Below, one piece after another: positions 18,256 to 26,449 of a stretch of DNA of 64,000 nucleotides (position 1 is its first letter; each line of letters starts with the position of its first letter). The notes beneath the pieces were generated by a model that was given only the letters and a program-made list of their open reading frames with translations, made no database searches and was not told where the DNA came from. Both the position numbers and the translations under genes were made by a program. The stretch is from Hydrogenophaga sp. (GTDB lineage: Bacteria > Pseudomonadota > Gammaproteobacteria > Burkholderiales > Burkholderiaceae_C), in assembly GCA_016790705.1 (NCBI GenBank), contig JAEUOT010000030.1, forward strand, positions 1 through 64,000. The letters are read 5' to 3'.

Positions 18256-18284
18256 ATTATTGTTATAAACAATAACTAAATCAA
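18256..18284 (-). promoter_or_regulatory. Operon promoter with overlapping 19-bp palindromic operator
   Basis: On the minus strand TTGATT (18284-18279), a 17-base spacer and AATAAT (18261-18256) form a good sigma-70 promoter facing the enoyl-CoA hydratase gene. The perfect inverted repeat TTATTGTTATAAACAATAA (18257-18275) fills the spacer and -10 region. Such a site suits a MarR repressor; the MarR gene at the far end of the operon is the natural candidate. The divergent amidohydrolase gene starts 59 bases away and may share control. Confidence 0.75.
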
Positions 18285-18334
18285 GCGATACCGACCCCCA
18301 ATCTCTCCGTGTTTTCCCCTAGTCCGGAGCCGCC

Positions 18335-19198
18335 ATGGACCACCAGAACCTGATCGCCATCGACATCCACACCCACGCCGAAGTGAGCTGCTGGAACCCC
18401 TTCGACAACTACGGCGAAGAATACGACCGCGCCGCCGACAAGTACTTCGGCAGCAACCGCCGCCCGACCATCGAAGAGACGGTGGCCTACTACCGCGAAC
18501 GCAAGATCGGCCTGGTCATGTTCACCGTCGACAGCGAGTCCAAGCTGGGCCGGCGCCGCATCCCCAACGAGGAGATCGCCAAGGCCGCGCGCGAGAACAG
18601 CGACATGATGATGGCTTTCGCCAGCATCGACCCGCACAAGGGCAAGATGGGGGCGCGCGAGGCCGAGCGGCTGATCAAGGAAGAAGGCATCAGGGGCTTC
18701 AAGTTCCACCCGACGGTGCAGGGCTACCACCCCTACGACAAGATGGCCTGGCCGATCTACGAGGTGATCAACGCGCACAAGATGCCCGCGATCTTCCACA
18801 CCGGCCACAGCGGCATCGGCAGCGGCATGCGCTGCGGTGGCGGCCTGCGGCTGGAGTACAGCAACCCGATGCACCTGGACGATGTCGCGATCGATTTCCC
18901 CGACATGCAGATCGTCATGGCGCACCCCAGCTTCCCCTGGCAGGACGAGGCGCTCTCGGTCGCCACGCACAAGCCCAATGTCTGGATCGACCTCTCGGGC
19001 TGGAGCCCGAAGTATTTCCCCAAGCAGCTGGTCCAGTACGCCAACACCCTGCTCAAGGACCGCATCCTGTTCGGCAGCGACTACCCGCTGATCACCCCCG
19101 AGCGCTGGATGAAGGACTTCGAGGTCGCCGGCTTCAAGCCCGAGGTGATGCCCGGCATCCTCAAGGGCAACGCGGTGCGACTGCTGGGCCTTTCCTGA
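18335..19198 (+). CDS. Amidohydrolase, CouO-like (ACMSD superfamily)
   Basis: TIM-barrel metal-dependent hydrolase or decarboxylase of 287 residues. Metal ligands are visible: HTH after IDI near residue 11, His in IFHTGHSG, His in MAHPSFPW, and Asp in LFGSDYPL. The N-terminus and NPFDNYGEEYDRAADKYF resemble the amidohydrolases annotated as 4-hydroxyphenyl-beta-ketoacyl-CoA hydrolases (CouO) in p-coumarate clusters; that link is from memory. It is divergent from the enoyl-CoA hydratase gene across the shared palindrome and leads into TRAP transporter genes. Other ACMSD-family decarboxylase activities cannot be excluded. Confidence 0.75.
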   Translation: MDHQNLIAIDIHTHAEVSCWNPFDNYGEEYDRAADKYFGSNRRPTIEETVAYYRERKIGLVMFTVDSESKLGRRRIPNEEIAKAARENSDMMMAFASIDPHKGKMGAREAERLIKEEGIRGFKFHPTVQGYHPYDKMAWPIYEVINAHKMPAIFHTGHSGIGSGMRCGGGLRLEYSNPMHLDDVAIDFPDMQIVMAHPSFPWQDEALSVATHKPNVWIDLSGWSPKYFPKQLVQYANTLLKDRILFGSDYPLITPERWMKDFEVAGFKPEVMPGILKGNAVRLLGLS

Positions 19199-19242
19199 GC
19201 GTTTCAACGATTTCCCCACCACCCCCCAAAGGAGACAAAACC

Positions 19243-20271
19243 ATGAGTTCATGGAAATTCAAACTGGCCGGTGTTGCACTGGCCGCCGTGACCAGCGTCG
19301 GCGCTTTTGCCCAGGAGGTGACGCTGCGCCTGCACCAGTTCCTGCCGCCGCAGGGAACGATTCCCGCCAAGGCGATCACGCCCTGGATCAAGAAGATCGA
19401 GACCGAGTCCAACGGCCGGATCAAGATCCAGATGTACAGCGCCATGCAGTTGGGCGGAACCCCGCCGCAGCTCTACGACCAGGCGCGCGACGGCGTGGCC
19501 GACATCACCTGGACGGTGCTGGGCTATACGCCGGGCCGGTTCATCAAGACCGAGGTGTTCGAGCTGCCGTTCATCACCGGACTGTCGTCCGAAGCCTCGT
19601 CCAGGGCCTTGTTCGAATATGTCCAGAAGAACGCGATGGACGAGTTCAAGGACGTCAAGCTGCTGACCGTGCACACCCATGGCCCCGGCCTCGTCCACAC
19701 CAAGCAGCCGGTGACCGGTCTGGAGAGCCTGCGCGGCATGAAGATCCGCGGCGGCACGCGCATCGTCAACAACATGCTGGTCAAGCTCGGTGCCACGCCG
19801 GTGGGCATGCCGGTGCCCGCCGTCACCGAGGCCCTCTCCAAGGGCGTGCTCGACGGCACCACGATCCCGTGGGAAGTGGGGCCGTCGCTCAAGGTGCATG
19901 AACTGGTCAAGAACCACACCACGTTTGCCGGCGGCAACGGCCTGTACGTGACGACGTTTGCGCTGTCGATGAACAAGGCTGCCTATGACAAGCTGCCGGC
20001 CGACCTCAAGAAGGTGATCGACAACAACAGTGGCATCGAGACCGCCGCCTTCTTCGGCAAGGCGATGGACGAGGGCGACAAGGTGGGTCGCGACATCGCG
20101 CTCAAGGCGGGCAACAAGATCACCGAACTGGATGTCGCCGAAGTCCAGCGCTGGCGCCGTACCGCTTCGACGGTCGAAACCGACTGGGTCAACGAAGTCA
20201 AGGCCAAGGGTATCGACGGCGCCAAGCTGGTGTCCGAGGCGCGTTCGCTGATCGGCAAGTACGAGAAGTGA
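19243..20271 (+). CDS. dctP: TRAP transporter binding protein DctP, copy 1
   Basis: Periplasmic solute-binding subunit of a TRAP importer, 342 residues. A signal peptide ends near AAVTSVGAFA-QEV. The DctP motifs GTRIVNNMLVKLGATPVGMPVPAVTEAL, with the Arg that binds the substrate carboxylate, and GLYVTTFALSMNKAAYD are clear. An AAAGGAG site precedes the ATG. Copy 2 directly downstream has the same length and is similar almost throughout. Proximity to the amidohydrolase suggests an aromatic or dicarboxylic acid ligand. Confidence 0.93.
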   Translation: MSSWKFKLAGVALAAVTSVGAFAQEVTLRLHQFLPPQGTIPAKAITPWIKKIETESNGRIKIQMYSAMQLGGTPPQLYDQARDGVADITWTVLGYTPGRFIKTEVFELPFITGLSSEASSRALFEYVQKNAMDEFKDVKLLTVHTHGPGLVHTKQPVTGLESLRGMKIRGGTRIVNNMLVKLGATPVGMPVPAVTEALSKGVLDGTTIPWEVGPSLKVHELVKNHTTFAGGNGLYVTTFALSMNKAAYDKLPADLKKVIDNNSGIETAAFFGKAMDEGDKVGRDIALKAGNKITELDVAEVQRWRRTASTVETDWVNEVKAKGIDGAKLVSEARSLIGKYEK

Positions 20272-20285
20272 TCCGGTAAGGAAAT

Positions 20286-20307
20286 GCCGGGCACGGCGGT
20301 GCCCGGC
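20286..20307. other. Perfect hairpin between the two dctP genes
   Basis: GCCGGGCAC, a GGCG loop and GTGCCCGGC form a perfect 9-bp stem. No T-run follows on the plus strand, so it is more likely an mRNA-stabilising or partial attenuation structure than a full terminator. Such hairpins let binding-protein genes be expressed above the membrane subunits. Confidence 0.6.
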
Positions 20308-20466
20308 GGTCCTGTGAACCTGCGGGGTGCTCATGCCAAACCGGCATAGCTGAAAGTCGCACCTGCGGCTTTTCAATGGGAGGCAATGCGATCACAGTGC
20401 GGTCGCTCCGGCCGCCGTTTCGACAGACGGCAGCCCTGTCCCAACCCCCGTTCCAGGATTGTTGTC

Positions 20467-21495
20467 ATGAAGTTCATTCGCAGATCCGCCCTCGTCGCCC
20501 TGGCCTCGTTTGCCCTGACCGGTCTGGCACAGGCGCAGCAGGTCACCTTGCGTCTGCATCAGTTCCTGCCCCCGCAGGCTGTGATCCCGGCCAAGGCCAT
20601 CGCGCCCTGGGCCAAGAAGATCGAGGCCGAATCCAATGGCCGCATCAAGGTCCAGCTGTTCCCTGCCATGCAGATGGGCGGCACGCCGCCTCAGTTGTTT
20701 GACCAGGCGCGCGACGGCGTGGCCGACATCACCTGGACCGTGCTCGGATACACCCCGGGCCGCTTCAACAAGGCCGAAGTCTTCGAACTGCCGTTCATGT
20801 GCAGCGGGGGCCCCGAGCGCTGCTCGCGGGCGTTCCAGGAGTACGTCGAGAAGAACGCTGCCGACGAGTTCAAATCGGTGAAGCTGCTGGCCGCGCACAC
20901 CCACGGCCCCGGACTGTTCCACACCAAGCAGCCCGTGGTCGGGCTGGAGAGCCTGCGCGGCATGAAGATCCGCGGGGGTTCGCGCATCATCAACAACATG
21001 CTGGTCAAGCTCGGTGCCACCCCGGTGGGCATGCCGGTGCCGGCGGTGACCGAGGCGCTGTCCAAGGGCGTGATCGATGGCACCACGATTCCGTGGGAAG
21101 TGGCCCCGTCGGTCAAGATCACCGAGCTGGTGAAGAACCACACCACGTTTGCGGGCAAGGATGGCCTGTACACGCAGACCTTTGCGCTGGTGATGAACCG
21201 CTCGGTCTACGACAAGCTGCCCGACGACCTCAAGAAGGTCATCGACAACAACAGCGGTGTCGAGCTGGCCGCCGCCTTCGGTCGTGCCATGGAAGAAGGC
21301 GACAAGGAAGGTCTTGCCCAGGCGCAGAAGGCGGGCAACAACATCGTCGCGCTCGATGCCGCCGAGACCCAGCGCTGGCGCCGTACCGCCTCGGTGGTCG
21401 AGTCCGACTGGGTCGCCGAGATGAAAGGCAAGGGCATCGATGGCGCCAAGCTGGTGTCCGAGGCCCGCGCGCTCGTGGCGAAGTACAACAAGTAA
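20467..21495 (+). CDS. dctP: TRAP transporter binding protein DctP, copy 2
   Basis: Second binding protein of 342 residues, with signal peptide MKFIRRSALVALASFALTGL and mature start near QQVTLRLHQFLPPQ. It keeps the carboxylate-binding segment GSRIINNMLVKLGATPVGMP. It differs from copy 1 mainly around residues 105-120, where it has a Cys pair (FMCSGGPERCSR), and in scattered positions elsewhere. A tandem duplication followed by divergence is the simplest explanation. The 195-base gap before it contains a strong hairpin. It is followed by dctQ and dctM. Confidence 0.93.
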   Translation: MKFIRRSALVALASFALTGLAQAQQVTLRLHQFLPPQAVIPAKAIAPWAKKIEAESNGRIKVQLFPAMQMGGTPPQLFDQARDGVADITWTVLGYTPGRFNKAEVFELPFMCSGGPERCSRAFQEYVEKNAADEFKSVKLLAAHTHGPGLFHTKQPVVGLESLRGMKIRGGSRIINNMLVKLGATPVGMPVPAVTEALSKGVIDGTTIPWEVAPSVKITELVKNHTTFAGKDGLYTQTFALVMNRSVYDKLPDDLKKVIDNNSGVELAAAFGRAMEEGDKEGLAQAQKAGNNIVALDAAETQRWRRTASVVESDWVAEMKGKGIDGAKLVSEARALVAKYNK

Positions 21496-21603
21496 GAGAT
21501 TTCCTTCCGAACCCAAGGTCGCCGGCTGCCCGCCGGTGACTTTGTCCAAGAGGTAGCTGAGAGACAATGAGCGCCCCCGCAGCGCAAGACAAAGGACCCG
21601 AGG

Positions 21604-22125
21604 ATGATTGCATTCATATACCGTCTGTCCAACTGGACCGCCATCGTGGGCGGGATTCTGTTGGTGGCCGTGACGCTGATGGCGGTGACCAGCGTGATCG
21701 GTCGAGCCCTCATCGGCATCGGTCTGGGACCCGTGCCGGGTGATTACGAGCTGGCAGAGGCCGGCATCGGCATTGCCATCTTCTACTTCCTTCCCTGGTG
21801 CTATCTGCGCGGTGGACACGCCACGGTGGATCTGCTGTACATGCACATGCCCAAGTGGTTCCGGACCGCGGTGGACCTCTTCAGCGACATCGCGATGCTG
21901 CTGATCTGGATCGTGCTGACCTGGAAGCTCTGGGAAGGCATGCTGGAGAAGAAGGAATACATGGAGACAACCTTCATCCTGCAGATGCCCGTCTGGTGGG
22001 CCTACGCGCTGTGCTTTGGCGGAGCAGTCGTTGGCTGTATCGCCTATGTCGCCAAGACGCTGACGCGCATGGGTCTTGCGTCCGAGCCTGCGGGCTGGAC
22101 GGTGGAAGCCAACGCCGGTCACTGA
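21604..22125 (+). CDS. dctQ: TRAP transporter small permease DctQ
   Basis: Inner-membrane subunit of 173 residues with four hydrophobic spans, typical of DctQ. Conserved features are the charged DYELAEAGIG segment after the second span and GGHATVDLLYMHMPKW. It would bridge the two binding proteins and DctM. A ribosome site (CCCGAGG) precedes the ATG. The gene follows dctP copy 2 after 108 bases and precedes dctM by 19 bases. Confidence 0.92.
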   Translation: MIAFIYRLSNWTAIVGGILLVAVTLMAVTSVIGRALIGIGLGPVPGDYELAEAGIGIAIFYFLPWCYLRGGHATVDLLYMHMPKWFRTAVDLFSDIAMLLIWIVLTWKLWEGMLEKKEYMETTFILQMPVWWAYALCFGGAVVGCIAYVAKTLTRMGLASEPAGWTVEANAGH

Positions 22126-22144
22126 TACGTAGGAACGACACATC

Positions 22145-23461
22145 ATGAGCTCGATTCAACTGGCCCTCTGGTCTTTCCCCTTCCTGCTGTTGCTGATCTT
22201 CGTCCGGGTGCCGATCGGCCTGTCCATGCTGCTGTGCGGCCTGGGAGGATCCTGGATCGTCTACGGCAATGCAGCCCCCATCCTCAACCAGCTCAAACAG
22301 GTCACGTACACGACCTTTGCCAACTACAACCTCTCGGTGATCCCGCTGTTCCTGCTGATGGGACAGTTCGCCGCGCTCGGTGGTCTTTCGCGCGCGCTGT
22401 TCAAGGCGGCCGAGGCCTGGATCGGCCACCGCAAGGGCGGCGTGGCCATGGCGGCCATCGGTGCCTGCGCGGGATTCGGAGCGATTTGCGGCTCTTCGCT
22501 GGCGACCGCCGCGACGATGGGGCAGGTGGCGCTGCCCGAACTCAAGCGCGCAGGTTACGCGGGCGGCATCTCCACCGCCTGTCTGGCGGCTGGCGGCACG
22601 CTGGGTATCCTGATTCCGCCGTCGGTTGTGCTGGTGATCTATGCCATCCTGACCGAACAGAACATCGCCAAGCTGTTCCTCGCGGCGTTCGTGCCCGGCA
22701 TCCTGGCCGCGGTCGGCTACATGATCACCATCGCCATCTACGCGCGGCTCAAGCCGCAGGAGATGGGCACCATGCCGCCCATGCCCATGAAGGAGCGGAT
22801 CGCTGCGACCATCGCCACCTGGCCCGTGGTCGTGATCTTCCTGGTGGTGGTCGGCGGTATTTACAGCGGCCTGTTCACGCCCACGGAAGGTGCTGCCATC
22901 GGCGCCGCCGGCACGGGTATCGCCGCCTGGCTGGGCGGCGGGCTCAACCGCAAGACCTTGATGGACTCGGTGCTCGGGACCGCCGTGGCGACCGGCATGA
23001 TCTTCATGATCGTTCTCGGCGCCGGTCTCTACAACACCTTCCTTGCGCTGTCGCAACTGCCGCAAGAGGCCGCGACCACCGTGGCCGGCTGGGGGTTGAG
23101 TCCGATCCTGGTGCTGCTGGCGATCCTCGTGCTCTATGTGATCCTGGGCTGTTTCATGGACTCGCTGTCCATGATCCTGCTGACGATCCCGGTGTTCTTC
23201 CCGATCATCATGGCGCTGGATTTCGGCCTGCCGCCCGAAGAGCTCGCGATCTGGTTCGGCATCCTGGTGCTGATCGTGGTCGAGGTCGGGCTGATCACAC
23301 CACCGGTGGGCATGAATCTGTTCGTGATCAACTCGATGGCCAAGGACACACCGATCCTGCACACCTACCGCGCCATCCTGCCCTTCGTGACCAGCGACTT
23401 CGTGCGGACCGGCATCCTGATCGCCTTCCCGTCGATCACGCTGTTCCTGCTTCGACTGTGA
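22145..23461 (+). CDS. dctM: TRAP transporter large permease DctM
   Basis: Channel subunit of 438 residues, about 12 membrane spans, Na+-coupled in known systems. Diagnostic segments are FANYNLSVIPLFLLMGQFA, GGTLGILIPPSVVLVIYA, FTPTEGAAIGA and the closing ITPPVGMNLFVINSMAKD. It ends the TRAP cassette of amidohydrolase, dctP, dctP, dctQ and dctM. A 9-bp perfect inverted repeat follows immediately. Confidence 0.95.
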   Translation: MSSIQLALWSFPFLLLLIFVRVPIGLSMLLCGLGGSWIVYGNAAPILNQLKQVTYTTFANYNLSVIPLFLLMGQFAALGGLSRALFKAAEAWIGHRKGGVAMAAIGACAGFGAICGSSLATAATMGQVALPELKRAGYAGGISTACLAAGGTLGILIPPSVVLVIYAILTEQNIAKLFLAAFVPGILAAVGYMITIAIYARLKPQEMGTMPPMPMKERIAATIATWPVVVIFLVVVGGIYSGLFTPTEGAAIGAAGTGIAAWLGGGLNRKTLMDSVLGTAVATGMIFMIVLGAGLYNTFLALSQLPQEAATTVAGWGLSPILVLLAILVLYVILGCFMDSLSMILLTIPVFFPIIMALDFGLPPEELAIWFGILVLIVVEVGLITPPVGMNLFVINSMAKDTPILHTYRAILPFVTSDFVRTGILIAFPSITLFLLRL

Positions 23462-23464
23462 CAG

Positions 23465-23496
23465 CGCGGGCCCTGGCGTGAGCACACGGGCCCGCG
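23465..23496. terminator. Hairpin downstream of dctM
   Basis: CGCGGGCCC and GGGCCCGCG form a perfect 9-bp stem around a 14-base loop, four bases after the dctM stop. A second GGGCC-rich stem follows at once. There is no U-run, so termination may be Rho-assisted. Confidence 0.45.
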
Positions 23497-23559
23497 TGAC
23501 TGCGGGCCTGTTCGCTTCGGGCCCTTGCCCCCGTCGACCTCATCCCCCAGGAGACTTCC

Positions 23560-24549
23560 ATGCCCCGTCTGCTCTTCCCGTCCCGGCGTGACCTGCTGAT
23601 GCTGGCCACGGCGCTGTGTGCGATCAGCCCGAGCGGGTGGGCACAAGCGCAGTCCTTCCCCGCCAGACCCCTGCGGATCGTGGTGCCGTTTGCCGCCGGC
23701 GGCGCCGGTGACCTCACGGCACGCATCGTCGGCGCCGAGCTGAGCACCTCGCTGGGCCAGCCGGTCACGATCGAGAACCGGCCCGGGGCTGGTGGGGTCG
23801 TGGCAGCCGAGACGGTGGCGCGCGCCGAAGCCGACGGCCACACGATGTTCCTGATGTCCAACGGCACGGCCGTGACCGCCAGCCTGTTCAGGAGCCTGCC
23901 CTACGACACGCTCAAGGACCTGGCGCCGGTCTCGACCCTGGGCACCTTCGATCTGGCGGTGCTGGTGCCGGCCGACTCGCCATTCAGAACCCTGGGCGAG
24001 CTGATTGCGTTCGCCAAGGCCAACCCCAACAAGCTCAACATCGGCAGCATCAACATCGGCAGCACACAGAACCTGGCGGCCGAGCTGTTCAAGTCGAGCG
24101 CCGACATCGACGCGCAGATCGTGCCCTTCAAGGCGACGCCGGAGCTGGTCGGGGCGCTGCGCGGCAAGCAGGTGGACGTGGGAGTGGAAATCCTCGGACC
24201 GACCCTGGCCCAGATCAAGGCCGGTGCGTTCCGTGCGCTGGCCGTCACGGGCAAGAAGCGCTCCAGCGCATTGCCCGAGGTGCCGACCGCGGTGGAGGCG
24301 GGCGTCAAGGGTTTCCAGGAGTCGTCGTGGAACGCGCTGGCCGTGCCGGGCAAGACGCCGCGCCCCGTGATCGACCGCCTGCACAAGGACATCGTGGCTG
24401 CGCTGGCCAAGCCCGAGGTGAAGAAGAAACTGGCCGACCTGAACATCGACGCCGACCCCAGCACGCCCGACGAGGCCGCGCTGCTGCTCGCCTCGGACAT
24501 CCGGCGCTGGGGCGCCGTCATCGACAAAGCGGGCATCCCCAAACAGTAG
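23560..24549 (+). CDS. Bug-family (TctC) periplasmic solute-binding protein
   Basis: A 329-residue member of the Bug family, which is heavily expanded in Burkholderiales. After a signal peptide ending near SPSGWAQA, the mature part has SFPARPLRIVVPFAAGGAGDLTARIV, VTIENRPGAGG and the ending IRRWGAVIDKAGI, all typical. No TctA/TctB membrane genes are nearby, so it is an orphan. CAGGAG precedes the ATG. It is followed after 11 bases by a dehydrogenase-like gene, so the two may be co-transcribed. The ligand is unknown; small carboxylates are common. Confidence 0.9.
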   Translation: MPRLLFPSRRDLLMLATALCAISPSGWAQAQSFPARPLRIVVPFAAGGAGDLTARIVGAELSTSLGQPVTIENRPGAGGVVAAETVARAEADGHTMFLMSNGTAVTASLFRSLPYDTLKDLAPVSTLGTFDLAVLVPADSPFRTLGELIAFAKANPNKLNIGSINIGSTQNLAAELFKSSADIDAQIVPFKATPELVGALRGKQVDVGVEILGPTLAQIKAGAFRALAVTGKKRSSALPEVPTAVEAGVKGFQESSWNALAVPGKTPRPVIDRLHKDIVAALAKPEVKKKLADLNIDADPSTPDEAALLLASDIRRWGAVIDKAGIPKQ

Positions 24550-24560
24550 GAGGTCGCGGC

Positions 24561-25460
24561 ATGAGTGACGTGCGCATCGGCCTGATCGGCTACGGCGAAG
24601 TGGGCCGCATCTTCACGGCGGGTCTCAAGCAGCAGGTCGCCTGGACCGGCGCCTGGGACCTGAAGTTCGCCGATCCTGCACAGCGGGATGAACCCCTGTC
24701 GCATGCGGCTGCGGCGGGCGTCGCAGCCTGCGACAGCGCCGCCGCGCTGTGCGCGCAGGCGACGCTGGTGATCTCCGCCGTCACGGCCAGCAACACCTTG
24801 TCGGTCGCCGAGACGGCCGCGGCCCATCTGCGTCCCGGCAGCGTTTTCCTCGACCTCAATTCCGCCTCGCCCGGCACCAAACAGCGGGCCGCCGAACGGA
24901 TCGAGGCCGCAGGCGCCCATTACGTGGAAGCCGGCGTCATGACGTCCGTGCCGCCGCACGGCATCCGTGTTCCGATGCTGCTGGGTGGTCCGCACGCCGC
25001 GCGCCTGCAGCCGGTGCTGGCCGGTCTGGGTCTGGCCGCGACCGTGGCGAGTGAGCGGCTGGGCGTCGCCTCGGCCACCAAGATGTGCCGCAGCGTGATG
25101 ATCAAGGGGCTGGAGGCGCTGGTGATCGAGAGCTACACCACGGCCCGCCACTACGGCGTCGAGGACGCGATGGTCGCGACGCTGCAGGAGACCTTCCCCG
25201 GCATCGACTGGACCCGGCAGGGGGCCTATTTCTTCAGCCGGGTGGCGCAGCACGGCAAACGCCGTGCAGAGGAGATGCGCGAGGTCGCCAACACGGTGCG
25301 GGAGGCCGGCTTCGAGCCCTTCATGGCCGCCGCCATCGCGCAGAAACACGACTGGATGGCGGCGCAGGCCCGGGCTGGCCACTTTGCCGGGCTGGGCCGG
25401 GACCCGGCGTGGAAGGACTTCGCCGACCGCTTGCTGGCGGCCAACGACGACCGCGCCTGA
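24561..25460 (+). CDS. NAD(P)-binding oxidoreductase with DUF1932-type C-terminal domain
   Basis: A 299-residue protein. The N-terminal Rossmann fold starts IGLIGYGEVGRIF, and the 6-phosphogluconate/hydroxyisobutyrate-type pattern continues with VFLDLNSASPGTKQ and YVEAGVMTSVPPHG. The C-terminal helical domain (KMCRSVMIKGLEALVIESYTTAR) matches the DUF1932 type. The catalytic Lys of the 3-hydroxyacid dehydrogenases corresponds to the region around CRSVMIKG. Homologues occur in aromatic ring-cleavage clusters, but its reaction here is not known. AGGAGG precedes the ATG. Confidence 0.8.
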   Translation: MSDVRIGLIGYGEVGRIFTAGLKQQVAWTGAWDLKFADPAQRDEPLSHAAAAGVAACDSAAALCAQATLVISAVTASNTLSVAETAAAHLRPGSVFLDLNSASPGTKQRAAERIEAAGAHYVEAGVMTSVPPHGIRVPMLLGGPHAARLQPVLAGLGLAATVASERLGVASATKMCRSVMIKGLEALVIESYTTARHYGVEDAMVATLQETFPGIDWTRQGAYFFSRVAQHGKRRAEEMREVANTVREAGFEPFMAAAIAQKHDWMAAQARAGHFAGLGRDPAWKDFADRLLAANDDRA

Positions 25461-25480
25461 CCCCACGCGCCCGAACGCCC

Positions 25481-26437
25481 ATGCTCGACATCCTGTCCAT
25501 CACCGGTCCGATCTACCTCTGCATTGCGCTGGGCTTCCTGGCCACGCGCCATGGCCTGTTCGAGCGGGCCGACATGCGCGTGTTCGGCAAGTTCGTGATC
25601 AACCTCGCGCTGCCGGCCCTGCTGTTCAACGCCCTGTCGCAGCGCAGCGTGGCCGAGGTGTTCAACGGGCGCTACCTGCTGGCCTACGCGCTGGGCAGTT
25701 TGCTCATGCTGGGGCTGGCGATGCTGTGGTTTCGCAAGGCACGGCGCGAAAGCATGAGCCGTTCGGCCATCATGGCCATGGGCATGGCCTGTCCCAACAG
25801 CGGCTATGTCGGCTACCCGGTGCTGCTGCTGACGCTGGGTGCGCCGGTGGCCGGGGTCGTGCTGGCGCTGAACATGGTGGTCGAGAACCTGCTGATCATT
25901 CCGGTCCTGCTGGCGCTGGCCGACATGGACCGTCATGCGGCCGGACAGTGGCCCAGGCTGCTGGCGCAGACCCTCAAGGGGCTGGCCCGCAACCCGATGA
26001 TCCTGGCGATCGTCGCGGGCTTTCTGGTGTCGGCGCTGGGGATTCCCGTGCCGTCACCCGTCACGCGCACGGTCACGCTGTTCGCGCAGGCCTCCAGCGC
26101 GCTGTCGCTGTTCGTGATCGGCGGCAGCCTGGTCGGCCTGCAACTGCAGGGCATGCGCGCGGCGGTGGCGCAGATCGACGCCGGCAAGCTGCTCCTGCAC
26201 CCGCTGTGCATGCTGCTGGTGATGGGGCTGCTGGTGCCGATCGGGGATGTGCAGATGCGAACGGCGCTGCTGCTGACCGGCGCCATGCCGACCATGGGTA
26301 TCTACGCCATCCTTGCGCAACGCCACGGGCACGAGGGGCTGGCCTCCGCCGCCTTGCTGGTCGGCACCATGGCCTCCTTCTTCACGCTCAGCGCACTGCT
26401 CTGGCTGTTGCGCCACGGGGTCGGCTGGCTGGCCTGA
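25481..26437 (+). CDS. AEC-family permease
   Basis: Membrane transporter of 318 residues with about ten hydrophobic spans, of the auxin efflux carrier family. The characteristic segments are FVINLALPALLFNAL (span 2), ACPNSGYVGYPVLLLTLG and SSALSLFVIGGSLVG. Bacterial relatives move malonate, malate or related dicarboxylates. It starts 20 bases after the DUF1932 gene, so it likely belongs to the same small transcription unit. It ends 12 bases before the stop of a convergent gene. Confidence 0.88.
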   Translation: MLDILSITGPIYLCIALGFLATRHGLFERADMRVFGKFVINLALPALLFNALSQRSVAEVFNGRYLLAYALGSLLMLGLAMLWFRKARRESMSRSAIMAMGMACPNSGYVGYPVLLLTLGAPVAGVVLALNMVVENLLIIPVLLALADMDRHAAGQWPRLLAQTLKGLARNPMILAIVAGFLVSALGIPVPSPVTRTVTLFAQASSALSLFVIGGSLVGLQLQGMRAAVAQIDAGKLLLHPLCMLLVMGLLVPIGDVQMRTALLLTGAMPTMGIYAILAQRHGHEGLASAALLVGTMASFFTLSALLWLLRHGVGWLA

Positions 26438-26449
26438 GCGCCCGGGCCG

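Noticed and set aside
19243-21495. Tandem dctP genes as an assembly duplication
   Set aside because: The copies differ throughout in both codons and residues and have distinct signal peptides, so they are diverged paralogues.
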